A stretch of 52,902 nucleotides of DNA, from the NCBI GenBank assembly GCA_011322625.1, contig DRMH01000113.1, positions 1 to 52,902 of the forward strand, in the 5' to 3' direction. The notes under the pieces are model-generated. The model searched no databases. It worked only from the letters and a program-made list of their open reading frames with translations, and had not been told where the DNA came from. Position numbers and translations under genes: made by a program. This DNA is from Thermosulfurimonas dismutans (lineage in GTDB: Bacteria; Desulfobacterota; Thermodesulfobacteria; Thermodesulfobacteriales; Thermodesulfobacteriaceae). Of this stretch, positions 9,526 through 17,257 are shown in pieces (the stretch's first letter is position 1; each line of letters opens with the position of its first letter).

Positions 9526-9957
9526 ATGAGGACCACCCCGGTATGCCAGATCGACCGGCTGGACATGATTCCCGCCCAGGGGGGCAGGAAGGAGAGTCGT
9601 TTCCCGGTCACCACGCATTTGCTGGTGGAGATGTGGCAGGCTCCTTTCGGAGTCCTGGCCCGGGCCGAAGAGGTGGAGCAGGCCCTTCGCTTCTCGGGTA
9701 ACGGTTCCGGAGCCCGGGGCGAGGTCATCGTATATCAGTTTCAGCCCTACGGAGTCTCGGCCAAGGCCACCTTCGGCGACGCCCACATCTTTATCCATAC
9801 CTGGCCGGAGAACGGTTACGCGGCGGTGGATATCTTCGCCGCCGACGAGGAAGGGGCCTATTCCATTCTGGAACGCATGCAGCAGGCCTTTCGGCCTTCC
9901 TATATCCACGTGGTGGAAGTAAAACGGGGCAACCTCATCTCCGAGGGGGAGACTTGA
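9526..9957 (+). CDS. SpeD-like protein (S-adenosylmethionine decarboxylase homologue) lacking the cleavage serine and catalytic cysteine
   Basis: The 143 residues align with the small bacterial/archaeal SpeD fold: HLLVEMW (31-37), FQPYGVSAKA (72-81), HTWPENGYAAVDIF (91-104) and a VVEVKRG end. Classical SpeD cuts itself at a Glu-Ser bond in 'SESH' to form the pyruvoyl cofactor. Here the site reads GDAH with Ala86, and the catalytic Cys of 'FTCG' is Ala106 (FAAD). No other serine sits at the site, so autoprocessing is not expected. An extra 30 N-terminal residues precede the fold. The start follows GGGGGGAGG, and the stop overlaps speE as ATGA. It may be an inactive partner (compare the trypanosome prozyme), a regulator, or an enzyme of different chemistry. 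Confidence 0.8.
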   Translation: MRTTPVCQIDRLDMIPAQGGRKESRFPVTTHLLVEMWQAPFGVLARAEEVEQALRFSGNGSGARGEVIVYQFQPYGVSAKATFGDAHIFIHTWPENGYAAVDIFAADEEGAYSILERMQQAFRPSYIHVVEVKRGNLISEGET

Positions 9958-10784
9958 CTCGCTACTGGTGGCGGGAACGGCTGGGCCGGGATTTTGCCCA
10001 CGCCTTTCGGGTGGCACTGATCCACGAGGAACATACCCCGGCCGGCCAGCATCTCCAGGTGTTCCACAACCCCTTCTGGGGGCGCTTTGTGGTCCTGGAC
10101 GGGGTGGTCCAATTCACCGAGCGCGACGAGTTTATCTATCACGAAACCATCGTCCTCACCCCCCTGGCCCTCTTTGCGGAGCCTCCCCGGGAGGTGCTCA
10201 TCATCGGCGGCGGAGACGGAGGGGTCCTGCGGGAACTGCAGAAATTCTCCGACCCCCGACGCATCCTCCAGGTGGAACTGGATCTTTCGGTCTTCAGGGC
10301 CTGTCAGAAATATCTGCGAGAGATCTCCGGGGACTATCGGGACCCCCGGGTGGAACTGAGGGTGGAAGACGGCCTTAGCGCCACCCAGGGACTCCCCCCG
10401 GAATCCTTTGATCTGGTGATAGTGGATTGCACCGATCCGGTAGGGCCGGCCAAGAGCCTCTATACCCGGGAGTTCTATCAGGCGGTGCTTCGGGTCCTCC
10501 GGCCCGGAGGGGTCTTCATCCAGCAGGCCAGCCTGCCGGGGTTCTTCCCGGAGATCCTGCGCGAGGCCTACGGCCGGGCCAAGGAGATATTCCCGCGTCT
10601 TACGGTGCTGCGGGCCATGGTCCCCTGTTACGGGGACGAAATCGCCTTCCTCCTGGGAGGGAAAGACCCGGAGGCGGATTTTCTGCCCCGGCGGGAGTTC
10701 CAGGGGCGTTATTATAGCCCGGAGATGCACCGGGCCTCCCTGGTTATCCCTCCCTACTGGCAGGAGATCCTGCGCCGAAGCTAA
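9954..10784 (+). CDS. speE: Spermidine synthase-type aminopropyltransferase
   Basis: SpeE moves the aminopropyl group of decarboxylated SAM onto a diamine such as putrescine, or onto agmatine in some thermophiles. The 276 residues show the small N-terminal beta domain (TERDEFIYHE), the Rossmann motif GGGDGG (about 83-88), the acidic VELD that holds the substrate, and DCTDPVGPAKSLYTREFYQ with the catalytic aspartate. These residues are intact, in contrast to the upstream SpeD-like protein. It overlaps that gene by 4 nt (ATGA), so both are made from one message. The diamine preference cannot be read reliably. Only 12 nt separate it from the convergent sbcC. Confidence 0.93.
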   Translation: MTRYWWRERLGRDFAHAFRVALIHEEHTPAGQHLQVFHNPFWGRFVVLDGVVQFTERDEFIYHETIVLTPLALFAEPPREVLIIGGGDGGVLRELQKFSDPRRILQVELDLSVFRACQKYLREISGDYRDPRVELRVEDGLSATQGLPPESFDLVIVDCTDPVGPAKSLYTREFYQAVLRVLRPGGVFIQQASLPGFFPEILREAYGRAKEIFPRLTVLRAMVPCYGDEIAFLLGGKDPEADFLPRREFQGRYYSPEMHRASLVIPPYWQEILRRS

Positions 10785-10796
10785 ATCCAGAGCCGC

Positions 10797-13700
10797 CTAG
10801 ATCCTGGTCCGGAGAAGGCTTCCCTCCCGGCGGGGAATCACCTCCAGCACCGCCGGAATTCGCTCCCGCAGTTCCCTTACGTGGGAGATCACCCCGATGA
10901 GACGCCCCCCGGCCCGTAACTCCGCCAGCAAAGACAGGGCCTGATCCAGGGAATCCGGGTCCAGGTTCCCGAAGCCCTCGTCGATGAACAGACACTCCAG
11001 GGGACGCCCCCCGGAGAGTTCCTGGACCACCTCGGAGAGGGACAGGGCCAGGGACAGGGCCGCCAGGAAGGATTCCCCCCCGGAAAGGGTGGCCGCAGGA
11101 CGCACCCCTCCGCTCCAGCTATCCAGGATCAGGATCTCCAGCCCCGCGGCCCGACGCCGATCCCGGATCTCGGTCTGCCGCAGAAGACGGAAACGCCCTC
11201 CGGTAAGGGCGTGAAGTTTTCTGGAGGCTCGCAGGAGTATCTCCTCGAAAAAGGCCGTAAGCACAAACCGGTGGAAGGAAAGGCGTTTCTCGTTGAGCCC
11301 GGCGATACGATCCGCAAGGCCCTTCACCGTGCGATAGCGTTTTTCGATCTCCTCCAGACGCGACCGAAGCTCCCGGATCTCTCCCAGGAGGCGATCCAGG
11401 GTCTGGATGCGTCCGGAAAGTTCCCCCAGCTCCCGGTGTCGGCGGTCCAGTTCCCGGCGCATTTCCTCCTCCCGGGCCCGAAGACCCTCCACATCCGGAG
11501 GGGTTTTCCCGGACAGATACTCCTCGAGTTCCCTGCGCCGCAAAAGCAGGGTCTCCTCCTCGCGGAAGAACCCCTGGACCTCCCTTTCCAGTTCCTCGCG
11601 TTTTTCCAGCGCGGGGATAAGGGCCTCGAAACGGGATCTATCCGGAAGGGAAAGCTCCCGCAGGACCTGTAAGAAGCGCTCCGAGGCCTCCGTCTTCCTG
11701 CGGTTAAGCCTTTCCAACCTTTTACGGAGTTCCTGACCCAGGGCCTGCCGGGCGGAACGCCGGGCCTCGAGATCCGTCAGGGTCCGCTCCAGGGCCTGAA
11801 GCTCCTCCTCCCATCTCCGGTATCGTTCCTCACCTTCCCTGAGGGTCCTTCGCAGGCTTTCCTCCCGGGGTTTCTCACCCAGCCGGGCAACCAGGGTCTC
11901 CATCCGGGTGGAAAGACGCCCCTCCTCCAGACGGATCTGCTGGTATTCGGCCTCCAGGGTCTCCCGGACCCGCTGGAGACGCGCGATCTCCTCCCGGAGG
12001 GTCTCTCTGCGCTCTCGCAACCGGGCCAGTTCCTTCCGGGTCTTTTCCCCTCTGGCCAGATCCGCCTCGATCCGGGCCAGCTCGGACCGGGCCTCCTCCG
12101 GAGAAAAACGGGCCGGGATCTCCTCCTCCAGGGAAAGGATTTCCCGCTTGAGCCTTTCCTCCTCGCCGGCGAGCAGGGCTTCCTGCCGGCGGAGATTCTC
12201 CAGGGTCTCCCGCACCTTACGGATCTCCTCTTCCAGTTCCCGGCACCGGTCCTCGGAAGGCAGCTTCTCCGGAGGGGAGGCCGGAGAAGGGTGCTCCCGG
12301 GAACCGCAAACCGGGCAGGGTTTTCCGGGAGAAAGGGTGCGGGCCATCTCCCAGGCCCGATGCCGGGAAAGAAGATCCCGCAAAACCGCCTCCCGGCTCT
12401 CGAGCTCCGCCAGACGCTTTTCGGTCTCCTCCAGGTCGCGGCGGAGCCCGGCCCGACGCCGGGAAAGGGCCTCCTTTTCCCGGAGAAGGCTCTCCCTTCG
12501 GTTCGCTTTCTCCAGCCATTCCCGGATCTGGTGTCGCCTCTCGGCCCGGCCAAGGAGATCCGTTACCAGGGACATCTTCCGGGCTTCCTCGGCCTCCAGT
12601 TCGGTCAGTTCCTGTTCCTTCTGACGAAGAGCCGAGCGGGTCTCCTCCATCTTTCGCTCGTAGCCGGCCAGGCTCCTCCGGAGCTCATCCCTCTTTCGGG
12701 CGAGGTCCCGCCATTCCTCAAGCCGGGCAAGGGTCTCCCGCAGCTCCCGCAATTTCTCCCGCAGCTCCTCCATCTCGCGGGCCTGCGAACGGAGGGCCCG
12801 CAGCCTTTCTGCGGTCTTCCGGGAGGTCTTCTCAAGCTCCTTAAGTTCGGCCTCCACCCCGTGCAGACGCCGGGTCTCCCGGGAAACCTCCTCCTCCAGA
12901 TCCCTCAACCCCTGATAGAGGGGCAGGAATTCCCTCACCCTATCCAGCAGGGCCAGTTCCTCGCGGCGTTTTTCCATTTCCGGACGCCTAGCCGCCAGTT
13001 CCCGCAGCCGGTCCTCCACCCGCTGTTTCTCCGCAAATTTTGCCGCCAGATCCCGGGCCTCTTCCAGTTCCCGGAGCCATCGCCGATGCATGGTGAGAAG
13101 CTGGCTGACCCTCTCTTCCAGGGTATTCTTTTTCTCCCGCAGGCTGCGGAGGTGTTCCTCCAGCGAGGACTCCTCCTCAAAACCGGAGGATCGGAGCAGG
13201 GCCTCCCGCCTCTGATACAGGCTCTGCCAGGTATCCCGGGCCTCGGTCTCCATCTCCTTGAATACCTCCTCCAGCCGGGACAGGGATTCGGTCTGAAAGA
13301 CCGTGCGCAGGAGCTGTTCTCGCTCCTCGGAACGGGCCAGAAGGAGATCCCGGAAACGCCCCTGGGGAATGAGCAGGACCCGCCGGAACTCCCGGGCCGA
13401 AAACCCCAGGAGATCCCGCACCTTCGAGGTAACCTCGCTGAGTTTCTGGGTGAGGAGCCGGCCCTCGGCCCAGAGGGCGGCTTCCTTGTGCACGTTTTTC
13501 CCGCTCCATCGCAGACTCCGGACCACCCGGAAACGTCTTCCGCGCAGACTGAATTCGTATTCCACCAGAGTGGGCACGGTGCGGGGGGCCTGGAGATTGC
13601 GCAGATCCCGGTCCTTTTTTTCCTCCAGGCTGGCCTCTCCGTAAAGGGCGAAGGTCAGGGCATCGAAGAGGGTGGTCTTTCCGGCTCCGGTGGGACCGGC

Positions 13701-13799
13701 GATGAGGAAGAGCCCGAAGCCCTCAAAGACCCTGAAATCCACCTCCACCGTCCGGAGATAGGGGCCGAAGGCCTGAAGACGCAGCCGCAGGGGACGCAC
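10797..13799 (-). CDS. sbcC: SbcC/Rad50-type exonuclease ATPase subunit
   Basis: SbcC with SbcD forms a nuclease that opens DNA hairpins and protein-blocked ends. The 1000-residue protein has Walker A GPTGAGKT (35-42), long Glu/Arg-rich coiled coils, a zinc hook CPVC at 495-498, and at the C-terminus the ABC signature LSGGES and Walker B LFIDEGFGNLD. The architecture and length are typical. The partner sbcD is not adjacent but lies 13 kb away (26993-28111). The GTG start at 13799 has no clear ribosome site. A weak TATGTT box (13811-13806) would put the RNA start exactly at the GTG. It lies 64 nt downstream of the peroxidase gene. Confidence 0.95.
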   Translation of the reverse strand: MRPLRLRLQAFGPYLRTVEVDFRVFEGFGLFLIAGPTGAGKTTLFDALTFALYGEASLEEKKDRDLRNLQAPRTVPTLVEYEFSLRGRRFRVVRSLRWSGKNVHKEAALWAEGRLLTQKLSEVTSKVRDLLGFSAREFRRVLLIPQGRFRDLLLARSEEREQLLRTVFQTESLSRLEEVFKEMETEARDTWQSLYQRREALLRSSGFEEESSLEEHLRSLREKKNTLEERVSQLLTMHRRWLRELEEARDLAAKFAEKQRVEDRLRELAARRPEMEKRREELALLDRVREFLPLYQGLRDLEEEVSRETRRLHGVEAELKELEKTSRKTAERLRALRSQAREMEELREKLRELRETLARLEEWRDLARKRDELRRSLAGYERKMEETRSALRQKEQELTELEAEEARKMSLVTDLLGRAERRHQIREWLEKANRRESLLREKEALSRRRAGLRRDLEETEKRLAELESREAVLRDLLSRHRAWEMARTLSPGKPCPVCGSREHPSPASPPEKLPSEDRCRELEEEIRKVRETLENLRRQEALLAGEEERLKREILSLEEEIPARFSPEEARSELARIEADLARGEKTRKELARLRERRETLREEIARLQRVRETLEAEYQQIRLEEGRLSTRMETLVARLGEKPREESLRRTLREGEERYRRWEEELQALERTLTDLEARRSARQALGQELRKRLERLNRRKTEASERFLQVLRELSLPDRSRFEALIPALEKREELEREVQGFFREEETLLLRRRELEEYLSGKTPPDVEGLRAREEEMRRELDRRHRELGELSGRIQTLDRLLGEIRELRSRLEEIEKRYRTVKGLADRIAGLNEKRLSFHRFVLTAFFEEILLRASRKLHALTGGRFRLLRQTEIRDRRRAAGLEILILDSWSGGVRPAATLSGGESFLAALSLALSLSEVVQELSGGRPLECLFIDEGFGNLDPDSLDQALSLLAELRAGGRLIGVISHVRELRERIPAVLEVIPRREGSLLRTRI

Positions 13800-13835
13800 G
13801 GTCTAAACATACCCCCGGCGGCAGGGAGAAGGAAG

Positions 13836-13854
13836 GGGGCGGACGGGCCGCCCC
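13836..13854 (-). terminator. GC-rich hairpin after the peroxidase gene, weak terminator candidate
   Basis: The stem GGGGCGG/CCGCCCC has a 5-nt loop. On the minus strand it is followed by CTTCCTTCTCC rather than a U-run, so termination would be partial at best. Confidence 0.3.
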
Positions 13855-13863
13855 TTTGAAAGT

Positions 13864-14925
13864 TTATTTAAGTTTTCCCAGGACCGGTTTGGGGGTGCGA
13901 TCGGTGCTGGGCGGGAGGATGGGCAGGACGATCCGGGGCTGTTTTCCGGTCAGGGAGTGCAGGAAGGCGGTGATCTTTTTCACCTCCTCCGGGGTGAGGT
14001 TGGCCCCCAGCTGGGCCGTACCCATGATGGCCACGGCATCCTCCAGACGCCATACCTTACCGGAATGGAAATAGGGATAGGTAAGGGCCACGTTTCGCAG
14101 GGAGGGCACCTTAAACACGTATTCATCGGAGGCGGTGTGGGTCACCGCAAAACGGCCCTTGTCTCCGGGAGGCAGGACCTCCGCACCGGGACGTTCCACC
14201 ACCCCGAAGGGGGCGTACATCCGGCCTCCAATATTGACACCGTTATGGCAATTGGCGCACCCCTTCTCCATGAAAAGACGCAGGCCTTCTTTCTGTTCGC
14301 GGGTAAGGGCGGAGGTATCGCCCTTTAAGAACCGATCGAAGGGGGAATCCGGGGTGAGGAGGGTGGCCTCAAAGGCCTCGATGGCCTTGGCCATATTGTC
14401 GAAGGTTACCGGATCTTTCTCACCGGGGAAGGCCTTACGGAACATCTCCACGTATTCGGGGATGGACTTGAGGGTGGCCACCACCCGCTCCGGGGTGTTG
14501 CTCATCTCCACCGAGGCCTGAACCGGGCCCTTGGCCTGTTCCTCGAGATCCTTGGCCCGTCCGTCCCAGAACTGGGCGGTGTTAAAGACGGAGTTGAGCA
14601 CCGTGGGAGCATTACGCGGCCCCCTCTGCCACATATGACCGGTGGAGGTTTCCTGGAGATCCACCCCGGCCAGGGAGAGGTTGTGGCAGGTATTGCAGCT
14701 TATTAGCTGGGAGGCCGAGAGACGGGGATCGAAATAGAGCATCTTGCCCAGCTTGATCTTGGCCGGAGTGAGAGGATTGTCCTTGAGGGCCGGGGGCTTT
14801 TCCGGCAAAGGCTCGAAGTATCTACGGGCCTTTTTCAGGAGATCCTGATCCCCGGCCAGGGCCGGCAGAACCGTAAGGGCCCACAAAGCCACCACCATCC
14901 ATAACCATACACCCATCCTACGCAT
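13864..14925 (-). CDS. Secreted diheme cytochrome c peroxidase (CcpA/MauG family)
   Basis: This periplasmic enzyme reduces H2O2 with electrons from a small cytochrome. The 353 residues have a signal peptide (MRRMGVWLWMVVALWAL, likely cut after PALA, residue 24) and two heme c sites, CNTCH (77-81) and CANCH (223-227). Between and after them are LGKMLYFDPRLS, RNAPTVLNSVFNTAQFWDG and a late FHSG. I chose the ATG at 14925 because it follows AAGGAGG and begins the signal peptide. The open frame continues upstream only as an out-of-frame read through the peroxiredoxin gene. It follows that gene by 37 nt, giving a two-gene peroxide-defence operon with one cytoplasmic and one periplasmic enzyme. Confidence 0.92.
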   Translation of the reverse strand: MRRMGVWLWMVVALWALTVLPALAGDQDLLKKARRYFEPLPEKPPALKDNPLTPAKIKLGKMLYFDPRLSASQLISCNTCHNLSLAGVDLQETSTGHMWQRGPRNAPTVLNSVFNTAQFWDGRAKDLEEQAKGPVQASVEMSNTPERVVATLKSIPEYVEMFRKAFPGEKDPVTFDNMAKAIEAFEATLLTPDSPFDRFLKGDTSALTREQKEGLRLFMEKGCANCHNGVNIGGRMYAPFGVVERPGAEVLPPGDKGRFAVTHTASDEYVFKVPSLRNVALTYPYFHSGKVWRLEDAVAIMGTAQLGANLTPEEVKKITAFLHSLTGKQPRIVLPILPPSTDRTPKPVLGKLK

Positions 14926-14962
14926 GATTTCCCTCCTTGGATCCAGATTTTTGATAAAATCA

Positions 14963-15571
14963 TCAATCCACCAGTTCGGCCTTCCAGGTCTCATAGACCT
15001 TTCCGGCCAGTTCCGCCCCGGGTTTAAGGGTGGGTTTGCCCGGTTCCCAGTGGGCCGGGCAGACCTCCGCACCTCCGGTGCGTCGTACATGCTGGAAGGC
15101 CTTAATCCTGCGCAAAAGTTCATCGGCATTGCGACCCACCGGAGCATTGAGGACATCCATGAACTGGATCACCCCATCCGGATCGATGAGAAAGGTCCCC
15201 CGCAGATTGAGGCCCTGTTTCTCATCATATACCCCGTAGAGCTGGCCGATCTTTCCGGCCGGATCGGAAAGCAGGGGGAAGGGGACCCCGCCCTCGATCA
15301 TCTTGGAGAGTTCGGTCTCCTGCCAGACCTTGTGCACGAAGGGCGTATCTATGCTGATCCCCAGGACCTCCACCCCCATCTCCTGAAGATCCTGGTATTT
15401 CTTGGCTATGGCCACCAGCTCCGTGGGACAGACGAAGGTAAAATCAGCGGGATAAAAGACCAGAAGCACCCATTTGCCCCGATAATCGGAAAGCCTTACC
15501 GTCTTGATCTCGCCATCCGCATAAGCCTGAGCCTCAAAGTCAGGAGCCATCAACCCGGGTCTAATACACAT
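14963..15571 (-). CDS. 2-Cys peroxiredoxin (AhpC/Prx1 family)
   Basis: This thiol peroxidase removes H2O2, organic peroxides and peroxynitrite. The 202 residues include FYPADFTFVCPTE with peroxidatic Cys48 and a C-terminal VCPAHW with resolving Cys171. The spacing is that of typical 2-Cys enzymes, followed by a C-terminal arm. The ATG follows AGGAGG, and an AT-rich upstream region has a candidate promoter. An alkyl hydroperoxide reductase AhpF is not nearby, so the reductant is probably thioredoxin or a similar system elsewhere. Confidence 0.95.
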   Translation of the reverse strand: MCIRPGLMAPDFEAQAYADGEIKTVRLSDYRGKWVLLVFYPADFTFVCPTELVAIAKKYQDLQEMGVEVLGISIDTPFVHKVWQETELSKMIEGGVPFPLLSDPAGKIGQLYGVYDEKQGLNLRGTFLIDPDGVIQFMDVLNAPVGRNADELLRRIKAFQHVRRTGGAEVCPAHWEPGKPTLKPGAELAGKVYETWKAELVD

Positions 15572-15604
15572 AACTCAACCTCCTTTTATATTTTTCTTGG
15601 AATC

Positions 15605-15633
15605 TATTTAAAACGTTTTTTAGGGAAAGTCAA
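15605..15633 (-). promoter_or_regulatory. Candidate promoter of the peroxiredoxin-peroxidase operon
   Basis: TTGACT (15633-15628), a 17-nt spacer and TAAATA (15610-15605) lie on the minus strand in an AT-rich gap. The start would be near 15598, 27 nt before the gene. Confidence 0.4.
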
Positions 15634-15748
15634 GTCTAAAATGCCCTCTGAATTTCGCCCCCTGCCCCCGCATGACCCCGGCCTGGAGTGTCGGTCCTTT
15701 CTTCCAAAGTTAAACACCCTTTAGCCGGAGGGAAGGGGGCTTTTCCGA

Positions 15749-15777
15749 TTGACCTTCTCTGGTTTCCGGGGTTTAAT
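15749..15777 (+). promoter_or_regulatory. Promoter of the FKBP-Dpp-RNA repair run
   Basis: TTGACC (15749-15754), a 17-nt spacer and TTTAAT (15772-15777) predict a start near 15784 and a 22-nt leader carrying GGGAGG. Confidence 0.6.
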
Positions 15778-15805
15778 TAGAATCAAAGTCTCCCGGGAGG
15801 TAGCT

Positions 15806-16294
15806 ATGGAACCTTTAAGGGTTGGTCCGGACAGGGTGGTGGTACTCACCTATTCCCTGGACATCGAGGGTGAGGAAGCTCCGGAGTGGTTCAGGAAGCC
15901 CATGGAGGCCTCCTTCATCTTCGGGCGGGAGCCGGTGCTCCCTCTGCTGGAGAAGGCCATCGAGGGGGCCAAGGAGAACGACGAGGTGGTGATCACCATA
16001 CCTCCGGAACAGGCCTACGGTCCTCACCGGGCCCACCTGATAAAGGAAATCCCCCTTTCCCGGCTCAAACACCCCGAAAAGGTTCGCCCCGGCGCCTATT
16101 ATGAGGAGACCGGGCCTTTCGGGCAGAAGACCTTCTTCAAGGTCCTGGAGGTGAAAGGCAACCGCATCAAGGTGGACTTCAATCACCCCGCAGCCGGCAA
16201 AAACGTCCTCATGCGGGTCCGCATCCGGGCCGTGCGCGAGGCCACCCCGCGCGAAATCCTGGCCGCGGAACTCCGGCGCTGCGGCGGAGGCTGA
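15806..16294 (+). CDS. SlyD-like FKBP peptidyl-prolyl isomerase
   Basis: The protein is a folding helper that isomerises X-Pro bonds. The 162 residues show the SlyD-type arrangement: the FKBP half GREPVLPLLEKAIEGAKENDE, then IPPEQAYGPH leading into the inserted-flap chaperone domain, and 'VDFNHPAAGKNV' closing the FKBP fold. The His-rich nickel tail of E. coli SlyD is absent. I chose the ATG at 15806 because GGGAGG sits at 15795-15800. The longer open frame to 15749 begins inside the predicted promoter. It heads a plus-strand run; the next gene starts 9 nt after its stop. Confidence 0.9.
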   Translation: MEPLRVGPDRVVVLTYSLDIEGEEAPEWFRKPMEASFIFGREPVLPLLEKAIEGAKENDEVVITIPPEQAYGPHRAHLIKEIPLSRLKHPEKVRPGAYYEETGPFGQKTFFKVLEVKGNRIKVDFNHPAAGKNVLMRVRIRAVREATPREILAAELRRCGGG

Positions 16295-16303
16295 GCCTAA
16301 TCG

Positions 16304-17257
16304 GTGGAGGGTGGAACCCTCCTCCAAGTCCAAGACCTGGTCCTGGGATGCCGGGGGCGATCCTACCCCCTGGTGGGAACGGTCTCTTTCGGTTTGCGGG
16401 CCGGGGAGATCTTTGGTCTGGTGGGGGAAAGCGGCTGCGGTAAATCCCTTACCGGTCTCGCCTGCCTGGCCCTCTTTCCCTCCGGGGTAAAACCCCTTTC
16501 CGGAAGGGTGATCTTCCGGGATACGGATCTCCTCTCCCTCCCGGAGGAAAAACGCCGTAAGTTCAGGGGCCGACACATCGGGCTTATCTTTCAGGAACCC
16601 CTGAATGCCCTCAATCCGGTCTTCACCGTGGGCCATCAGGTGGAGGAGGTCTTAGAGCTCCACCGGGGGCTTTCCGGAGAGAAGGCCCGGCGGGAAACCG
16701 TGAGACTCTTCTCGGAAGTGGGGCTCCCCGACCCCGAACTCCGGCTGCGCAACTATCCTCATGAACTCTCCGGAGGAATGCGTCAGCGGGTCATGATCGC
16801 CATGGCCCTGGCCGGAGATCCGGATCTTCTGGTGGCGGACGAGCCCACCACCGCCCTGGACGTCACCGTGCAGGCCCAGATCCTGGAACTCTTCCTGGAA
16901 CTACGGGCCCGACGGGGGCTTTCCATCCTCTTCATCTCGCACGATCTCGCGGTGATCCGGGAGGTGGCGGATCGGGTGGCGGTCATGTACGCCGGTGAAA
17001 TCGTGGAGGAAGCCCCGCGGGAAGAACTCTTTTCCTCCCCGCTTCATCCCTACACCCGGGCCCTGCTGGCGGCCTTTCCCCGCCTGGGGACCAGAAAACT
17101 GGAGGTCCTGCCCGGCCAGGTCCCCCCGCCAGGCACCTGGCCCCGGGGGTGCCGCTTTGCACCCCGCTGCCCGGAAAAAATCCCCCTCTGCGCCGAAAAA
17201 CACCCGGAACTAAAGGAAATCCGCCCCCACCATCGGGTGAGGTGCCTCCGGGTATGA
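16304..17257 (+). CDS. Dipeptide/oligopeptide ABC transporter ATPase (DppD/OppD type)
   Basis: This cytoplasmic ATPase belongs to peptide/nickel importers. The 317 residues contain Walker A GESGCGKS (40-47), Q-loop FQEP, signature LSGGMRQRV, Walker B LLVADEPTTALDV and a His switch SHD. The C-terminal oligopeptide-type extension has the Cys-rich pattern RGCRFAPRCPE, which in this family binds an Fe-S cluster. The GTG start is 9 nt after the FKBP stop. The stop overlaps the partner ATPase as ATGA. The matching permeases and binding protein are not here. Confidence 0.9.
   Translation: MEGGTLLQVQDLVLGCRGRSYPLVGTVSFGLRAGEIFGLVGESGCGKSLTGLACLALFPSGVKPLSGRVIFRDTDLLSLPEEKRRKFRGRHIGLIFQEPLNALNPVFTVGHQVEEVLELHRGLSGEKARRETVRLFSEVGLPDPELRLRNYPHELSGGMRQRVMIAMALAGDPDLLVADEPTTALDVTVQAQILELFLELRARRGLSILFISHDLAVIREVADRVAVMYAGEIVEEAPREELFSSPLHPYTRALLAAFPRLGTRKLEVLPGQVPPPGTWPRGCRFAPRCPEKIPLCAEKHPELKEIRPHHRVRCLRV

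Noticed and set aside
13836-13854. Strong terminator between the peroxidase and sbcC genes
   Set aside because: The hairpin is good but there is no U-run on the minus strand, so it is kept only as a weak candidate.
12291-13859. 522-residue plus-strand open frame opposite sbcC
   Set aside because: Pro/Leu/Gly-rich, no family motif, and fully antisense to a clear SbcC with Walker A, zinc hook and signature. It is a GC-rich shadow frame.
14926-15156. N-terminal extension of the diheme peroxidase frame
   Set aside because: It reads through the peroxiredoxin gene in another frame. The signal peptide and AAGGAGG support the ATG at 14925.
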